In this document: one piece after another, positions 36,475-45,086 of the stretch
Layout of the letters: every line of letters starts with the position of its first letter
How positions within the stretch are numbered: the first letter of the stretch is position 1
Assembly: GCF_001269925.1 (NCBI RefSeq)
Contig: NZ_LHVO01000033.1
Span: forward strand, 248,001-312,000
Length of the DNA: 64,000 bases
Reading direction: 5' to 3'
DNA from: Pseudomonas sp. MIACH
Lineage (GTDB): Bacteria; Pseudomonadota; Gammaproteobacteria; Pseudomonadales; Pseudomonadaceae
Position numbers and translations under genes: made by a program
The notes under the pieces: generated by a model
The model's database searches: none
What the model was told of the DNA's origin: nothing
The model's input: the letters and a program-made list of their open reading frames with translations, nothing else

Positions 36475-37395
36475 ATGACCACACCCAAGGCACTGTTGAT
36501 CCTCCACGGCAAGCAAGCCCTCAACGAGGACGTGCGCAGCGCCGTGCTGGCCCGGCGCGAGCAAGGTTGGGAGCTGGCGGTGCGGGTGACCTGGGAGGGC
36601 GGTGATGCCCAGCGCCTGGTCAAGGAGGCCCTGGAGGGTGGTTACACCCACATCATTGCCGGTGGCGGTGACGGTACGTTGCGCGATGTGGCCGAGGCCA
36701 TGGCCCAGGCCAAGGGCGATGCCAGCCTGGTGCTGATGCCCCTGGGGACCGCCAATGATTTTGCCAAGGCTGCCGGTGTGCCATTGGAGCCGGCTCGGGC
36801 CCTGGCGTTGCTCGACGTGCCAGCGAGGGCAATCGACCTCGGTCAGGTGGGCGGGCAAATTTTCCTGAATATGGCCACCGGCGGCTTCGGCAGTCAGGTC
36901 ACCGCCAATACCTCCGAAGATTTGAAGAAAGTCCTCGGCGGCGCCGCCTACCTGTTCACCGGCCTGACGCGCTTCAGCGAGTTGAAGGCCGCCTATGCCG
37001 AGCTGGACGGGCCGGATTTTCACTGGAAGGGCGAGCTGCTGGCGCTGGGCATCGGTAACGGTCGCCAGGCGGGCGGCGGGCATGTGCTGTGCCCTGGCGC
37101 ATTGGCCGATGATGGCTTGCTGGACGTCAGCATCCTGCCGGCGCCCCAGGAAGTGGTCGGCACCTTGCGCGAGCTGATGGGCAACGGTTGGGAGCTGGAC
37201 GCGATGTTCGTGCGTGCGCGTCTGCCGTGGGTGAATATCAAGGTCGCGCAGGGTTTGTACATCAACCTGGATGGCGAGCCGCTGGAAGGTGACGACCTGC
37301 ACTTCGAGGCCTTGCCAAAGGCCCTGCGCGTGCATCTGCCGGTGGGTTCGCCCCTAGTCGTCCAGGCTGATGATCTGCTCGCGCACGGCGAATAA
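36475..37395 (+). CDS. yegS: Lipid kinase, YegS/diacylglycerol kinase family
   Basis: A 306-residue protein with the kinase signature IAGGGDGTLRDVAEAM, the PLGTANDFAKA motif and, further on, ATGGFGSQVTA. YegS-type enzymes phosphorylate lipids such as phosphatidylglycerol or diacylglycerol; the exact substrate cannot be read from the sequence. AGGAG lies about ten bases before the ATG. Its 3' end overlaps the convergent response-regulator gene by 42 bases. Confidence 0.9.
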   Translation: MTTPKALLILHGKQALNEDVRSAVLARREQGWELAVRVTWEGGDAQRLVKEALEGGYTHIIAGGGDGTLRDVAEAMAQAKGDASLVLMPLGTANDFAKAAGVPLEPARALALLDVPARAIDLGQVGGQIFLNMATGGFGSQVTANTSEDLKKVLGGAAYLFTGLTRFSELKAAYAELDGPDFHWKGELLALGIGNGRQAGGGHVLCPGALADDGLLDVSILPAPQEVVGTLRELMGNGWELDAMFVRARLPWVNIKVAQGLYINLDGEPLEGDDLHFEALPKALRVHLPVGSPLVVQADDLLAHGE

Positions 37396-38013
37396 CACCA
37401 GGCCCGCCACGTCGAATATCTGCAGGCGCTTCATGATTTGCGAACGGTGAGCTTCTACGGTCTTGATGCTCAGGCCCAGGCCGTGGGCGATCTCGCGGGT
37501 GGATTTGCCGCGTACGATCAGGCGCAGGATTTCCAATTGGCGCGCCGTGAGGTTATGGCTGTGGCCGGCGGGCGTGATGGGCCCCTGGCTGCGCACCAGC
37601 GCCTGGTTGATCACGGTATGGGCGATCGCCGGGCTCAGGTAGCGCTCGTTGTTGTGCAAGGCCAGCAGCGCGTGTTCCAGCTCGTTGGCCGTGGTGTCCT
37701 TGAGCAGGTAGCCGTGGGCACCCGCTTCCAGCGCACACATGATCAGCTCCGGGTCGGTGTGCATCGACAGGATCAGCACCTTGCTCTTGGGGTGTGCGCG
37801 CTTGAGTTGCTGCAGGGCGTCGAGGCCACCGGTGTGCTTCATCGACAGGTCCAGCAGCACGATATCCGGCAGCAAGGTATTGAACTGCTCCAGCAATTGC
37901 GCGCCATCGCTGGCTTCGCCGACCACCGTGTAGCCGGGAATATCCTGGACCAGCGCACGGATGCCTGCCCTGATCAGTGCGTGGTCATCCACCAGGAGTA
38001 ATGTGCAGGTCAC
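37354..38013 (-). CDS. Two-component response regulator, NarL/FixJ (LuxR) family
   Basis: A 219-residue regulator with an N-terminal receiver (LLLVDDHALIRAG, Asp in IVLLDLSMKHTGG, Lys in YLLKDT) and a C-terminal LuxR helix-turn-helix (LTARQLEILRLIVRGKSTRE, then GLSIKTVEAHRSQIMKRL). The GTG start overlaps the stop of the kinase gene by four bases, so the two are translationally coupled. The regulated genes are unknown. Confidence 0.92.
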   Translation of the reverse strand: MTCTLLLVDDHALIRAGIRALVQDIPGYTVVGEASDGAQLLEQFNTLLPDIVLLDLSMKHTGGLDALQQLKRAHPKSKVLILSMHTDPELIMCALEAGAHGYLLKDTTANELEHALLALHNNERYLSPAIAHTVINQALVRSQGPITPAGHSHNLTARQLEILRLIVRGKSTREIAHGLGLSIKTVEAHRSQIMKRLQIFDVAGLVLFAVREQIISLDD

Positions 38014-38903
38014 TCGATAACCTTAGGGGCGCTTGCCCGTTCGAGGGCGCGGGGCGCCCAGGGGAAAATCGCGTCGATCCGTGTCCCGTGGCCTGGCTGG
38101 CTGCTGACGGATAATGAACCGCCAAGCTGATCAATCCGCTCGGACATGCCCGCCATGCCCCGTTGACCTTCCAGGCCGGGGTTGATGGCGGGCGCAAAGC
38201 CCTGGCCGTCATCGCAGATGGTCAGCGACAGGCCCTCGGGCAGGCGTTGCAGGCGCACCAGCAGATTGCGCGCCTCAGCGTGGCGCAGCATGTTGGTCAC
38301 GGCTTCCTGGGTAATGCGAAAGGCCGCCACGGCCATTTCTTCAGGGATGCCGGTCAGCCGTTGCTGGCACTCAAGGCTCCAGTGCACCGGGGTGTTTTCC
38401 AGGGTTTTGAGCAGGTGCGCGCGCAGGCTCGCTTCCAGGCCCAGGCTGGCAAGCTGCCGGGGGTTGAGGATGGCGGACACGTCGCGCACCTTGGCCAGGG
38501 TCTCATTCAGGGTATTGCACAGCACGCTGCACTGGCTTTGCAGCTCATCCGGCAGGCGGCGCTTGAGCCATTCGCTTTGCAGCTTGGCGGCGGTCAGCAG
38601 TTGGCCGATATCGTCATGCAGTTCGCGGCTGAGGCGGTGGCGTTCGTTTTCCTGCACTTGCAGCAGGCGATCGGCCAATTCCTGAGGCTGGAACTTGATG
38701 GACTTGCGCGAATACCACTGTTGCAGGCCCACCACCAACAAGATGGCCAGGTTGAGCAGCAGCACCATCAGCGGCAGTGGCGCGGAACGGGTGTAAGCCC
38801 ACAGGCTCAGCAACAGCGAGGCGAGGCACAGGATGAGGATCAAACGGCGTGCGTGACTGCGGGACGCGGACCTTGCGATGAATGTCTTGAGGCTGGCATG
38901 CAT
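38010..38903 (-). CDS. Sensor histidine kinase, NarX/DegS-like (HisKA_3)
   Basis: About 297 residues with the start at MHASLKTF. Two membrane helices lie close together near the N-terminus, so there is little periplasmic sensor domain. A HisKA_3 dimerisation domain with the phospho-His in ERHRLSRELHDDIGQLL follows. The HATPase has EAVTNMLRHAEA, ICDDGQGFA and GQRGMAGMSERI. No good ribosome binding site is visible. A longer TTG start at 38996 is in frame, so the N-terminus is uncertain. It forms an operon with the regulator gene. Confidence 0.88.
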   Translation of the reverse strand: MHASLKTFIARSASRSHARRLILILCLASLLLSLWAYTRSAPLPLMVLLLNLAILLVVGLQQWYSRKSIKFQPQELADRLLQVQENERHRLSRELHDDIGQLLTAAKLQSEWLKRRLPDELQSQCSVLCNTLNETLAKVRDVSAILNPRQLASLGLEASLRAHLLKTLENTPVHWSLECQQRLTGIPEEMAVAAFRITQEAVTNMLRHAEARNLLVRLQRLPEGLSLTICDDGQGFAPAINPGLEGQRGMAGMSERIDQLGGSLSVSSQPGHGTRIDAIFPWAPRALERASAPKVIE

Positions 38904-39261
38904 AGCGGATGGAGCCAATAAAGGTTCGCTGCGGGAAGACCGGTCGCGGCTGACCGGGCTGTGTTTGGGATGCGTTCTTGAAACCTTTTCAAGCAAGCTG
39001 AAGTTGAGTCACTTCGAACCGGGGCATAGTACCACCACTCTTACCGTTGGTCGCCAGGCGCCTTGCCTGGCAGGCTTATTAAGTGCGCAAAAACACTCGG
39101 GGCGTTATTCCCAGAGTTAATTAAGTGAGGTTGTATTATTTTAATGAGATTGTATCGTTAATGGCTAATTGATATCTCTGCGCGCGCCTTAACGTTCCAA
39201 CGGATTAATTGGATCTGTCGTTTTTAGATAACACCGTGTTTGAAGGCGACCTGATAACGCT
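38904..39261. other. AT-rich intergenic region
   Basis: No gene is supported. It is upstream of the kinase gene and downstream of the small - strand gene, so it should hold the kinase promoter. A short hairpin, GCCAGGC-N5-GCCTGGC, is at 39053-39071. The part from about 39110 to 39230 is much richer in A+T than the surroundings. Confidence 0.6.
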
Positions 39262-39711
39262 TCAAGACAAGTGATGCATCCCTTGTTGCGGTGTGTAATT
39301 AAAGCCCTTTTGCGGAATCTGCAAGGTGACCGTGTCAATCAATTTGGTCTGTTCTTCTTTATCCATGACCAGTTGGCCGGTCTTGGCATCGATCAGTTCC
39401 AACTGCCAGGCCAGCAATATCAGGCAGTTGTGCAGTGCATCGAGGGCTTGATCATGCAACTGCAAAGGGTTTTCGGCGTTGGCGATCACTTCCTGTATAT
39501 GCCGAGAGAACTCGCTGATCGCTTGCAGGGCCAGGCAATCGGCCTTTTCGGCGAGCTTGATCAGGCTGATTTTCATGCAGTCGATGGCGTCACTGTCGTT
39601 TCGAATCAAATGCAGATGGCTCAGGCACTCTTCCGACTTGGTCAGCAGCTTTTCAGCCTCGCGCAGGAACTCAGGAAGTGCAAGTTGCCACTCGTTACCG
39701 TCGTTCATCAT
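39262..39711 (-). CDS. Hypothetical helical protein next to cheV
   Basis: A 149-residue, mostly alpha-helical, cytoplasmic protein. TGGAGA lies six bases upstream of its first ATG (an ATGATG pair). The pattern of long amphipathic helices is reminiscent of an HPt fold, but no HxxKG phosphorylation motif is present. It lies divergently from cheV, 550 bases away. The function is unknown; a link to signalling is only a guess from position. Confidence 0.65.
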   Translation of the reverse strand: MMNDGNEWQLALPEFLREAEKLLTKSEECLSHLHLIRNDSDAIDCMKISLIKLAEKADCLALQAISEFSRHIQEVIANAENPLQLHDQALDALHNCLILLAWQLELIDAKTGQLVMDKEEQTKLIDTVTLQIPQKGFNYTPQQGMHHLS

Positions 39712-40130
39712 GCAAGTCTCCACAACATAAGGTCGGGTGATGAGAGGTCGCACCGGGTGAATGGCGTAAAACTACCGCTGAAAGATAACTGGAATCTGTA
39801 GGTCGCTTCTGAGTTTTCAGTAGGACGTTTATTAGAGTGACGGCGACGGCTGTGGGTGGCCCTCGTGAACGGGCTCAATTGCACACCTTCAGTTGCCGCC
39901 ACGTGAACGTCTGGAAGACCCGTAGGACGAGGGCTTGGGATGGCAAACAAAAGCCTGACTCCATTCATGCAATGAGAATGGCGTCACATTAATGGCTATT
40001 AGATACTGCGAATATCAGGTTGGGCCTGATTGTGCATAGGGGAATCCCTTACACGGCGGAACCTTGCGTCGATTTGAGTGTCGCGCAACGTCGCTGTACC
40101 GCCGTATGAACAGGCTTCGGCAGTAAAGCA

Positions 40131-40149
40131 TGATGTCAGTGTGACATCA
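40131..40149. promoter_or_regulatory. Palindromic candidate operator upstream of cheV
   Basis: TGATGTCAGTGTGACATCA is a perfect inverted repeat with eight-base arms and a three-base centre. It lies 28 bases upstream of the FliA -35 region. The binding protein is unknown. Confidence 0.5.
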
Positions 40150-40176
40150 ATGGATTTACGTGGCATTTTACCGGGG

Positions 40177-40203
40177 TCAAGGTCCGGCACTTGCGGCCGA
40201 TAA
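40177..40203 (+). promoter_or_regulatory. FliA (sigma-28) promoter of cheV
   Basis: TCAAGGTC, an 11-base spacer, then a perfect GCCGATAA -10 element, ending about 58 bases before the cheV ATG. This fits the known sigma-28 consensus and places cheV among late flagellar genes. Confidence 0.75.
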
Positions 40204-40261
40204 CAAGCTAACTGCACAAACACTTCGCGCATTACTTTCCAGCGCACACCAGGAGCTCTTA

Positions 40262-41197
40262 ATGGCCGGCATTCTCGACACGGTAGACCAACGCACGCAA
40301 CTGGTGGGTGAGAATCGCCTGGAGATCCTCATGTTTCGCCTGGCCGGGCGGCAACTGTTTGCCATCAACGTATTCAAGGTGCAGGAAGTCCTGCAACTGC
40401 CCAAGCTGACCCTGATGCCCCAGCGCCACCCCTTCGTCTGCGGCGTGGTCAACCTACGTGGCCAGACCCTGCCGGTGATCGACCTGTCCCAGGCCATCGG
40501 CATGCGGCCGCTGGTCCCCGGGCCGAACAGCACCATCATCGTCACCGAGTACAACCGCTCGGTGCAGGCGTTCCTGGTGGGCGGCGTGGACCGCATCGTC
40601 AACATGAACTGGGAAGCCATCCTGCCGCCGCCGACCAGCGCCGGGCGCCAGCACTACCTCACGGCTATCAGCAAGGTCGACGACCAGTTGGTCGAGATCA
40701 TCGACGTGGAGAAAGTCCTCGCCGAGATCGTGCCGTACAACGCCAAGGTCTCCCGCGAAAAACTCGACGACCCGGTGCTGGAACGCGCCCGTGGCCGCGA
40801 AGTGCTGCTGGTGGACGACTCCAACGTGGCCCTGTCGCAATTGCGCGACACCCTCGGCCAACTGGGCGTGAAGATGCACATTGCCAGCGACGGCCTCAAG
40901 GCGCTGAACATGCTCAAGGCCTGGGCCGACGCGGGCCACGTGATGACCGACAAGCTGCTGATGATCTTCACCGACGCCGAAATGCCCGAGATGGACGGCT
41001 ACCGCCTTACCACCGAAATCCGCAACGACCCGCGCCTGCGCCAGCTGTATGTGGTGCTGCATACCTCGCTGTCGGGCAGTTTCAACGAGTCGATGGTGAA
41101 GAAGGTCGGGTGCGACAACTTCCTGTCCAAGTTCCAGCCGGACAAGCTGGTGGATGTGGTGCGCCAGCGACTGATGCTGGACGAAGTCCCTGCTTGA
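40262..41197 (+). CDS. cheV: Chemotaxis protein CheV
   Basis: CheV is a CheW-receiver fusion that couples receptors to CheA and may serve as a phosphate sink. The 311-residue protein has a CheW domain (about 1-165; LFAINVFKVQEVLQLP, GVVNLRGQTLPVIDL) and a receiver (about 178-305) with LLVDDSNVA, phospho-acceptor Asp238 in IFTDAEMPEMDG and a Lys in FLSKFQ. ATG 40262 has AGGAG six bases upstream. It stands apart from the main che operon with its own FliA-type promoter. Confidence 0.94.
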   Translation: MAGILDTVDQRTQLVGENRLEILMFRLAGRQLFAINVFKVQEVLQLPKLTLMPQRHPFVCGVVNLRGQTLPVIDLSQAIGMRPLVPGPNSTIIVTEYNRSVQAFLVGGVDRIVNMNWEAILPPPTSAGRQHYLTAISKVDDQLVEIIDVEKVLAEIVPYNAKVSREKLDDPVLERARGREVLLVDDSNVALSQLRDTLGQLGVKMHIASDGLKALNMLKAWADAGHVMTDKLLMIFTDAEMPEMDGYRLTTEIRNDPRLRQLYVVLHTSLSGSFNESMVKKVGCDNFLSKFQPDKLVDVVRQRLMLDEVPA

Positions 41198-41236
41198 CCT
41201 TAGGGTGACGGCTTTGTCCCTCAGGAATGTTGGCTC

Positions 41237-42043
41237 ATGCTTCGTCTCAGCGCGTTGTACCGTTACCCCTTGAAGTCCGGCAAGGCCGAAATTCTGCAAC
41301 AGATCGGCCTGGATAAACTCGGGTTGGACGGGGATCGACGCTGGATGCTGGTGGATGAGGCCAGTGGGCGTTTCCTCACCCAGCGCGCCGTGGCGAAGAT
41401 GAGCCAACTGTCGGCGCTGTGGAACAGCTGCGGTGGCCTGACCCTCAGTTCGCCTGGCTACGCGCCGCTGGACGTAGAGCTGCCTGGCAACGAGGCCGAG
41501 TTGCGCGGCGTGACCATCTGGCGCGACACCTTGCGTGTGCCGGACGCCGGCGATGAAGCCGCCGCCTGGGTCAGCGCGTTTATCGGCAAGCCCACGCGGC
41601 TGGTGCAGATTCCCCTGGAGCGTGCGCGCACCACCCAGGCGGGTTACGGCCGCGATGATGACCAGGTCGCGTTTGCCGACGGTTATCCGTTGCTGGTGAT
41701 CGGGCAAGCGTCCCTCGACGACCTCTCGCAAAAAGTCGGTCGTCCCATGGATATGCTGCGTTTTCGCCCCAACCTTGTGATCGAGGGCAGCGAAGCCTTC
41801 GCCGAAGACGGCTGGAAGCGCCTGCGCATCGGTGATGTGGAGTTTCGCGCGGTCAAGCCGTGCTCACGCTGCATTCTCACCACCATCGATCCGCACACCG
41901 GCGAGCGCAGCGCCGACCGTGAGCCTTTTGTGACGCTGGAGGCCTACCGCAAGACGGAGGACGGCGCGATTTTTGGCCAGAACCTGGTCAACGATGGCGT
42001 GGGCCGCCTGGAAGTGGGCATGCCGGTGATCATCCTCGAATAA
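41237..42043 (+). CDS. MOSC domain protein, YcbX-like
   Basis: A 268-residue protein with the MOSC N-terminal beta-barrel (LYRYPLKSGKAEILQ, DRRWMLVDEASGRFLTQR) and a C-terminal MOSC domain with the cysteine motif KPCSRCILTT and DPHTGERS. MOSC proteins bind sulfurated molybdenum cofactor; YcbX reduces N-hydroxylated substrates. Which activity applies here is inferred. AGGAA lies about ten bases before the ATG. A strong terminator follows. Confidence 0.88.
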   Translation: MLRLSALYRYPLKSGKAEILQQIGLDKLGLDGDRRWMLVDEASGRFLTQRAVAKMSQLSALWNSCGGLTLSSPGYAPLDVELPGNEAELRGVTIWRDTLRVPDAGDEAAAWVSAFIGKPTRLVQIPLERARTTQAGYGRDDDQVAFADGYPLLVIGQASLDDLSQKVGRPMDMLRFRPNLVIEGSEAFAEDGWKRLRIGDVEFRAVKPCSRCILTTIDPHTGERSADREPFVTLEAYRKTEDGAIFGQNLVNDGVGRLEVGMPVIILE

Positions 42044-42056
42044 GTCATGCGCCCAT

Positions 42057-42094
42057 AAAAAATGCCCGTCTCGCTGGAGACGGGCATTTTTTTT
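42057..42094. terminator. Bidirectional intrinsic terminator
   Basis: TGCCCGTCTC (42063-42072) and GAGACGGGCA (42077-42086) form a 10-bp stem with a GCTG loop. It is flanked by an A-run on the left and eight Ts on the right, so it works in both directions between the MOSC gene and the convergent ppnP. Confidence 0.95.
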
Positions 42095-42106
42095 GCGGCG
42101 CAGCGA

Positions 42107-42391
42107 TCAGCCGCGGTATTCGCACAGGTAAGCGGTGTCCACCGCGACCTTCAATTGGAACTTGCTGTTGGCCGGTACGTTGAACTGGCTGCCGGCGGCG
42201 AAGGTTTCCCAGTCGTTGGCGTCGGGCAGCTTGACGCTCAGGGCGCCGGACACCACGTGCATGATTTCACGCTGGGCGGTGCCGAATTCGTATTCACCCG
42301 GGGCCATCACGCCGATGGTCGCCGGACCTTCTGCGGTGCCGAAAGCGATCGACTTGACGGTGCCGTCGAAGTACTCGTTGACTTTAAACAT
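42107..42391 (-). CDS. ppnP: Pyrimidine/purine nucleoside phosphorylase PpnP (DUF1255)
   Basis: A 94-residue cupin-fold protein with [42 protein letters not shown] and the C-terminal YLCEYRG. PpnP enzymes split nucleosides with phosphate. The ATG at 42391 has GAGGAT seven bases upstream; a longer in-frame start lacks support and would read into the adjacent REPIN. It is a single gene ending at a bidirectional terminator. Confidence 0.93.
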   Translation of the reverse strand: MFKVNEYFDGTVKSIAFGTAEGPATIGVMAPGEYEFGTAQREIMHVVSGALSVKLPDANDWETFAAGSQFNVPANSKFQLKVAVDTAYLCEYRG

Positions 42392-42430
42392 GGGCGAATC
42401 CTCGGAAAAAGTTGATGCTTTACGCTCACC

Positions 42431-42529
42431 CTGTAGGAGCGAGCTTGCTCGCGAAAAACCTGAGAGCACCGCTGGGTGCCCGGTTTACAGCGTTATTAAC
42501 GACCTGCGCCAGCAAGCTCGCTCCTACAG
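42431..42529. repeat. REPIN with one decayed arm
   Basis: The left arm at 42431-42457 is identical to that of the motC-motD REPIN. The right arm keeps only its outer 19 bases (42511-42529), and the inner part is mutated (GCGCC in place of CGCG). It lies between ppnP and the exonuclease gene. Confidence 0.85.
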
Positions 42530-42581
42530 TTGAGCAGCAAGGAAAAGGGGGAGCCAGTATGCCCAAGGCTTCGGGCGCTGC

Positions 42582-43124
42582 CTAGACCGGCAAAATCAGC
42601 GGCAGCAGGCGTGCGGTGTTGCGTGCATCTTCCAGCGCTCGATGTTGCTGGCCCTGGAACTGCATCCCCGCCAATTGCAGGGCGCCATTGAGCCCCAGGG
42701 GCTTGTCCAGGCGCCGTGCCTTGGCGAAGCGTTGCTTGAGGTTGACATGGGGCGTGGGGGCCATGGCGCTGGTCAGGCCATGGCGTTGCCATTCGAGCTC
42801 CAACTGCACGCGGTCGTAGTCACCCCAACTGGCCCAGCCTTCCAGGCGCGCCTGATGCTGGCCCAGCCAGCGTTCGAACAGCGGCCACACCTCGGTGAAG
42901 GGCGCGGCGGTGTCGATATTGGCCTGGGTGATATGGGTCAGTTTGCGACAAAAGGGCGTCAGCAATGGACGGCGCAGCGGCCGCACAAAACGCTGGAAGT
43001 GGTCCAGTTCGCGGCCCTGGCGGTTCACCAGGCTCGCGCCGATCTCGATGACTTCCATCTCCGTCACGGGCCAGCCGCCTTCATCCGTTGTGGCTTCAAG
43101 GTCAATAATCAGCCAATGAGGCAT
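42582..43124 (-). CDS. DEDDh-family 3'-5' exonuclease
   Basis: A 180-residue protein with Exo I (LIIDLEATTDE, metal ligands Asp8 and Glu10), Exo II-like WASWGDYDR and Exo III (HRALEDARNTARL). The insert TPFCRKLTHITQANID is typical of the ERI-1-like subgroup, whose members trim RNA or DNA 3' ends. The target here is unknown. It is a single-gene unit downstream of atuF on the same strand. Confidence 0.9.
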   Translation of the reverse strand: MPHWLIIDLEATTDEGGWPVTEMEVIEIGASLVNRQGRELDHFQRFVRPLRRPLLTPFCRKLTHITQANIDTAAPFTEVWPLFERWLGQHQARLEGWASWGDYDRVQLELEWQRHGLTSAMAPTPHVNLKQRFAKARRLDKPLGLNGALQLAGMQFQGQQHRALEDARNTARLLPLILPV

Positions 43125-43198
43125 CGTGCAGGTTCCCGTACTCGTCCTTTCCTGTTGGGGATAGAGCGTAGCCCGGCCTTGTAGTTCCGACTAGGTGG

Positions 43199-45082
43199 TT
43201 ATTCGATCTCCAGCAAAACCTGGCGATTGCGTACCTGATCACCCGGTGTCACCTGCACGCCCTTGACCACGCCGTCCATGCCGGCCATGAGCGGGTGCTC
43301 CATTTTCATGGCTTCGAGCACCAGCAGCAGTTGGCCTTTGGTCACGTGTTCACCGGCGCTGACGCGTACATCGACGATGGCGCCGTCCATCGGTGCCTTG
43401 ACTGTGCCGCTGGCAGTATCGGCCTGGGGGGCGGCAACTTGCTGGGTGCGGTTGGTCACGGTAAGGTCGGGCAGCCACAGGCGGGTGCCCTCAAGGTGAT
43501 AGGCACTGCGGCGGCGAATGCCGTTGAGCACCAGGGTGGCGTGACGGCCATCGGTGGTGAGTGGCAGCGGGGCGGCGGTCAGGGTGTGGATTTCGCCGTT
43601 GACCTCCAGGCGATAGGTGCAGGGCACACTGGCGGTGTTGCGCCATCCCGCCAGGCCTTGGGGATGCTGGTCGGCGCTGTGTTGGTAAAACAGCGCGGCG
43701 GCCAGGGCGAGTTGATCGCTCGTCGCGGGCTGGCGCGGTATTTCACTGAAGTGCTCGGCGATAAATCCGGTGCTGAAATCACCGCCGATAAAGTCGGGGT
43801 GCTTGAGCACATCCGCCAACAAGCGCTGATTGGTCGTCACCCCCAGCAGCAATGTGTCTTCCACCGCCCGCAACAGTTTGCGTCGCGCCTCTTCGCGGGT
43901 GGCGCCATGGGCGATGATCTTGCCGAGCATCGGGTCGTAGAACGGGCTGATTTTTTCACCTTCGCACAGCCCATGGTCAACCCGTACGCCCGCGGCCGGC
44001 GCCCAGCGCAGCACCTCACCGGTTTGCGGCAGGAAGTTCTGGGTCGGGTCTTCGGCGTACAGGCGCACTTCCATGGCGTGGCCGTTCAGGCTCACCTGCG
44101 CTTGCGTGAGCGGCAGCGGCTGGCCGGCGGCGATCTGCAGTTGCCAGGCCACCAGGTCGAGGCCGGTGATCAGCTCGGTGACCGGGTGTTCCACTTGCAG
44201 GCGAGTGTTCATTTCCAGGAAGTAGAACCGGCCGTTGCGGTCGAGCAGGAACTCCACGGTCCCGGCGCCGACGTAATTCACCGCGCGTCCGGCCTTGAGC
44301 GCGGCCTCGCCCATGGCCTGGCGCAGTTCGGGCGTCATCACCGGGCAGGGCGCTTCCTCGATGACCTTTTGATGGCGGCGCTGGATCGAGCAGTCGCGTT
44401 CGCCGAGGTAAATCAGGTTGCCGTGGTGGTCGCCGAACACTTGGATCTCGACATGGCGCGGCTCGATCAGCGCCTGTTCGAGGATCAGTTCGTCACTGCC
44501 GAAGGCGTTCCTGGCTTCCGAGCGAGCGGTGTGCAGGTTGTCCAACAGCGCGTCCGGCTGGTGGACCAGGCGCATGCCGCGACCACCGCCGCCGGCGCTG
44601 GCCTTGATCATCAGCGGGTAGCCGATGCGCTCGGCTTCACGTTGCAGGCAGGTATCGTCCTGGGCGCTGCCCTGGTAGCCGGCGATACAGGGCACGCCGG
44701 CCTCCAGCATGGCGAGTTTGGACAGGCGCTTGCTGCCCATCAGTTCGATGGCCTCGGCGCTGGGACCGATGAAGGTCAGGCCGGCGTCTTGGCAGGCGCG
44801 GGCGAAGTCGGAGTTTTCCGAGAGGAAACCGTAGCCGGGGTGGATGGCGTCGGCGCCGGTCAGTTTGGCTGCATTGAGGATGGCTTCTATGTTCAGGTAC
44901 GACTGCTGTACCGGGGCGGGGCCGATGTGGACGGCTTCGTCGGCCATTTGTATGTGCCGGGCTTGGGCGTCGGCGTCGCTGTAGACTGCGACGGTGCGGT
45001 AGCCCAATGCCTGGGCCGTGCGCTGGATGCGGCAGGCGATTTCGCCGCGGTTGGCGATCAGGATTTTTGTGAACTGCGGCAT
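43199..45082 (-). CDS. atuF: Geranyl-CoA carboxylase alpha (biotin) subunit AtuF
   Basis: The biotin-carrying subunit that carboxylates cis-geranyl-CoA with AtuC. The 627-residue protein has a biotin carboxylase N-terminus (ILIANRGEIACRI, ATP-grasp ASAGGGGRGM, EMNTRLQVEHPVTE) and a C-terminal biotinyl domain with EAMKMEH, biotinylated Lys at 593. By sequence alone it could be the related methylcrotonyl-CoA carboxylase subunit LiuD. The neighbouring atu genes favour AtuF. It is slightly shorter than AtuF of P. aeruginosa as I remember it. It is separated from atuE by a 580-base region with mobile-element remains and may have its own promoter. Confidence 0.85.
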   Translation of the reverse strand: MPQFTKILIANRGEIACRIQRTAQALGYRTVAVYSDADAQARHIQMADEAVHIGPAPVQQSYLNIEAILNAAKLTGADAIHPGYGFLSENSDFARACQDAGLTFIGPSAEAIELMGSKRLSKLAMLEAGVPCIAGYQGSAQDDTCLQREAERIGYPLMIKASAGGGGRGMRLVHQPDALLDNLHTARSEARNAFGSDELILEQALIEPRHVEIQVFGDHHGNLIYLGERDCSIQRRHQKVIEEAPCPVMTPELRQAMGEAALKAGRAVNYVGAGTVEFLLDRNGRFYFLEMNTRLQVEHPVTELITGLDLVAWQLQIAAGQPLPLTQAQVSLNGHAMEVRLYAEDPTQNFLPQTGEVLRWAPAAGVRVDHGLCEGEKISPFYDPMLGKIIAHGATREEARRKLLRAVEDTLLLGVTTNQRLLADVLKHPDFIGGDFSTGFIAEHFSEIPRQPATSDQLALAAALFYQHSADQHPQGLAGWRNTASVPCTYRLEVNGEIHTLTAAPLPLTTDGRHATLVLNGIRRRSAYHLEGTRLWLPDLTVTNRTQQVAAPQADTASGTVKAPMDGAIVDVRVSAGEHVTKGQLLLVLEAMKMEHPLMAGMDGVVKGVQVTPGDQVRNRQVLLEIE

Positions 45083-45086
45083 TTTT

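Larger units (their letters stand above)
39712..40261. other. Divergent intergenic region upstream of cheV
   Basis: A 550-base stretch without a supported gene. It contains a 19-base palindrome (40131-40149) and a FliA-type promoter (40177-40203) for cheV, and should hold the promoter of the - strand gene. No repeat or RNA gene was recognised in the rest. Confidence 0.6.

Noticed and set aside
39712..40261. Small coding frames in the gap before cheV
   Set aside because: The short frames lack ribosome binding sites and plausible protein sequence. The region is better explained as regulatory DNA.
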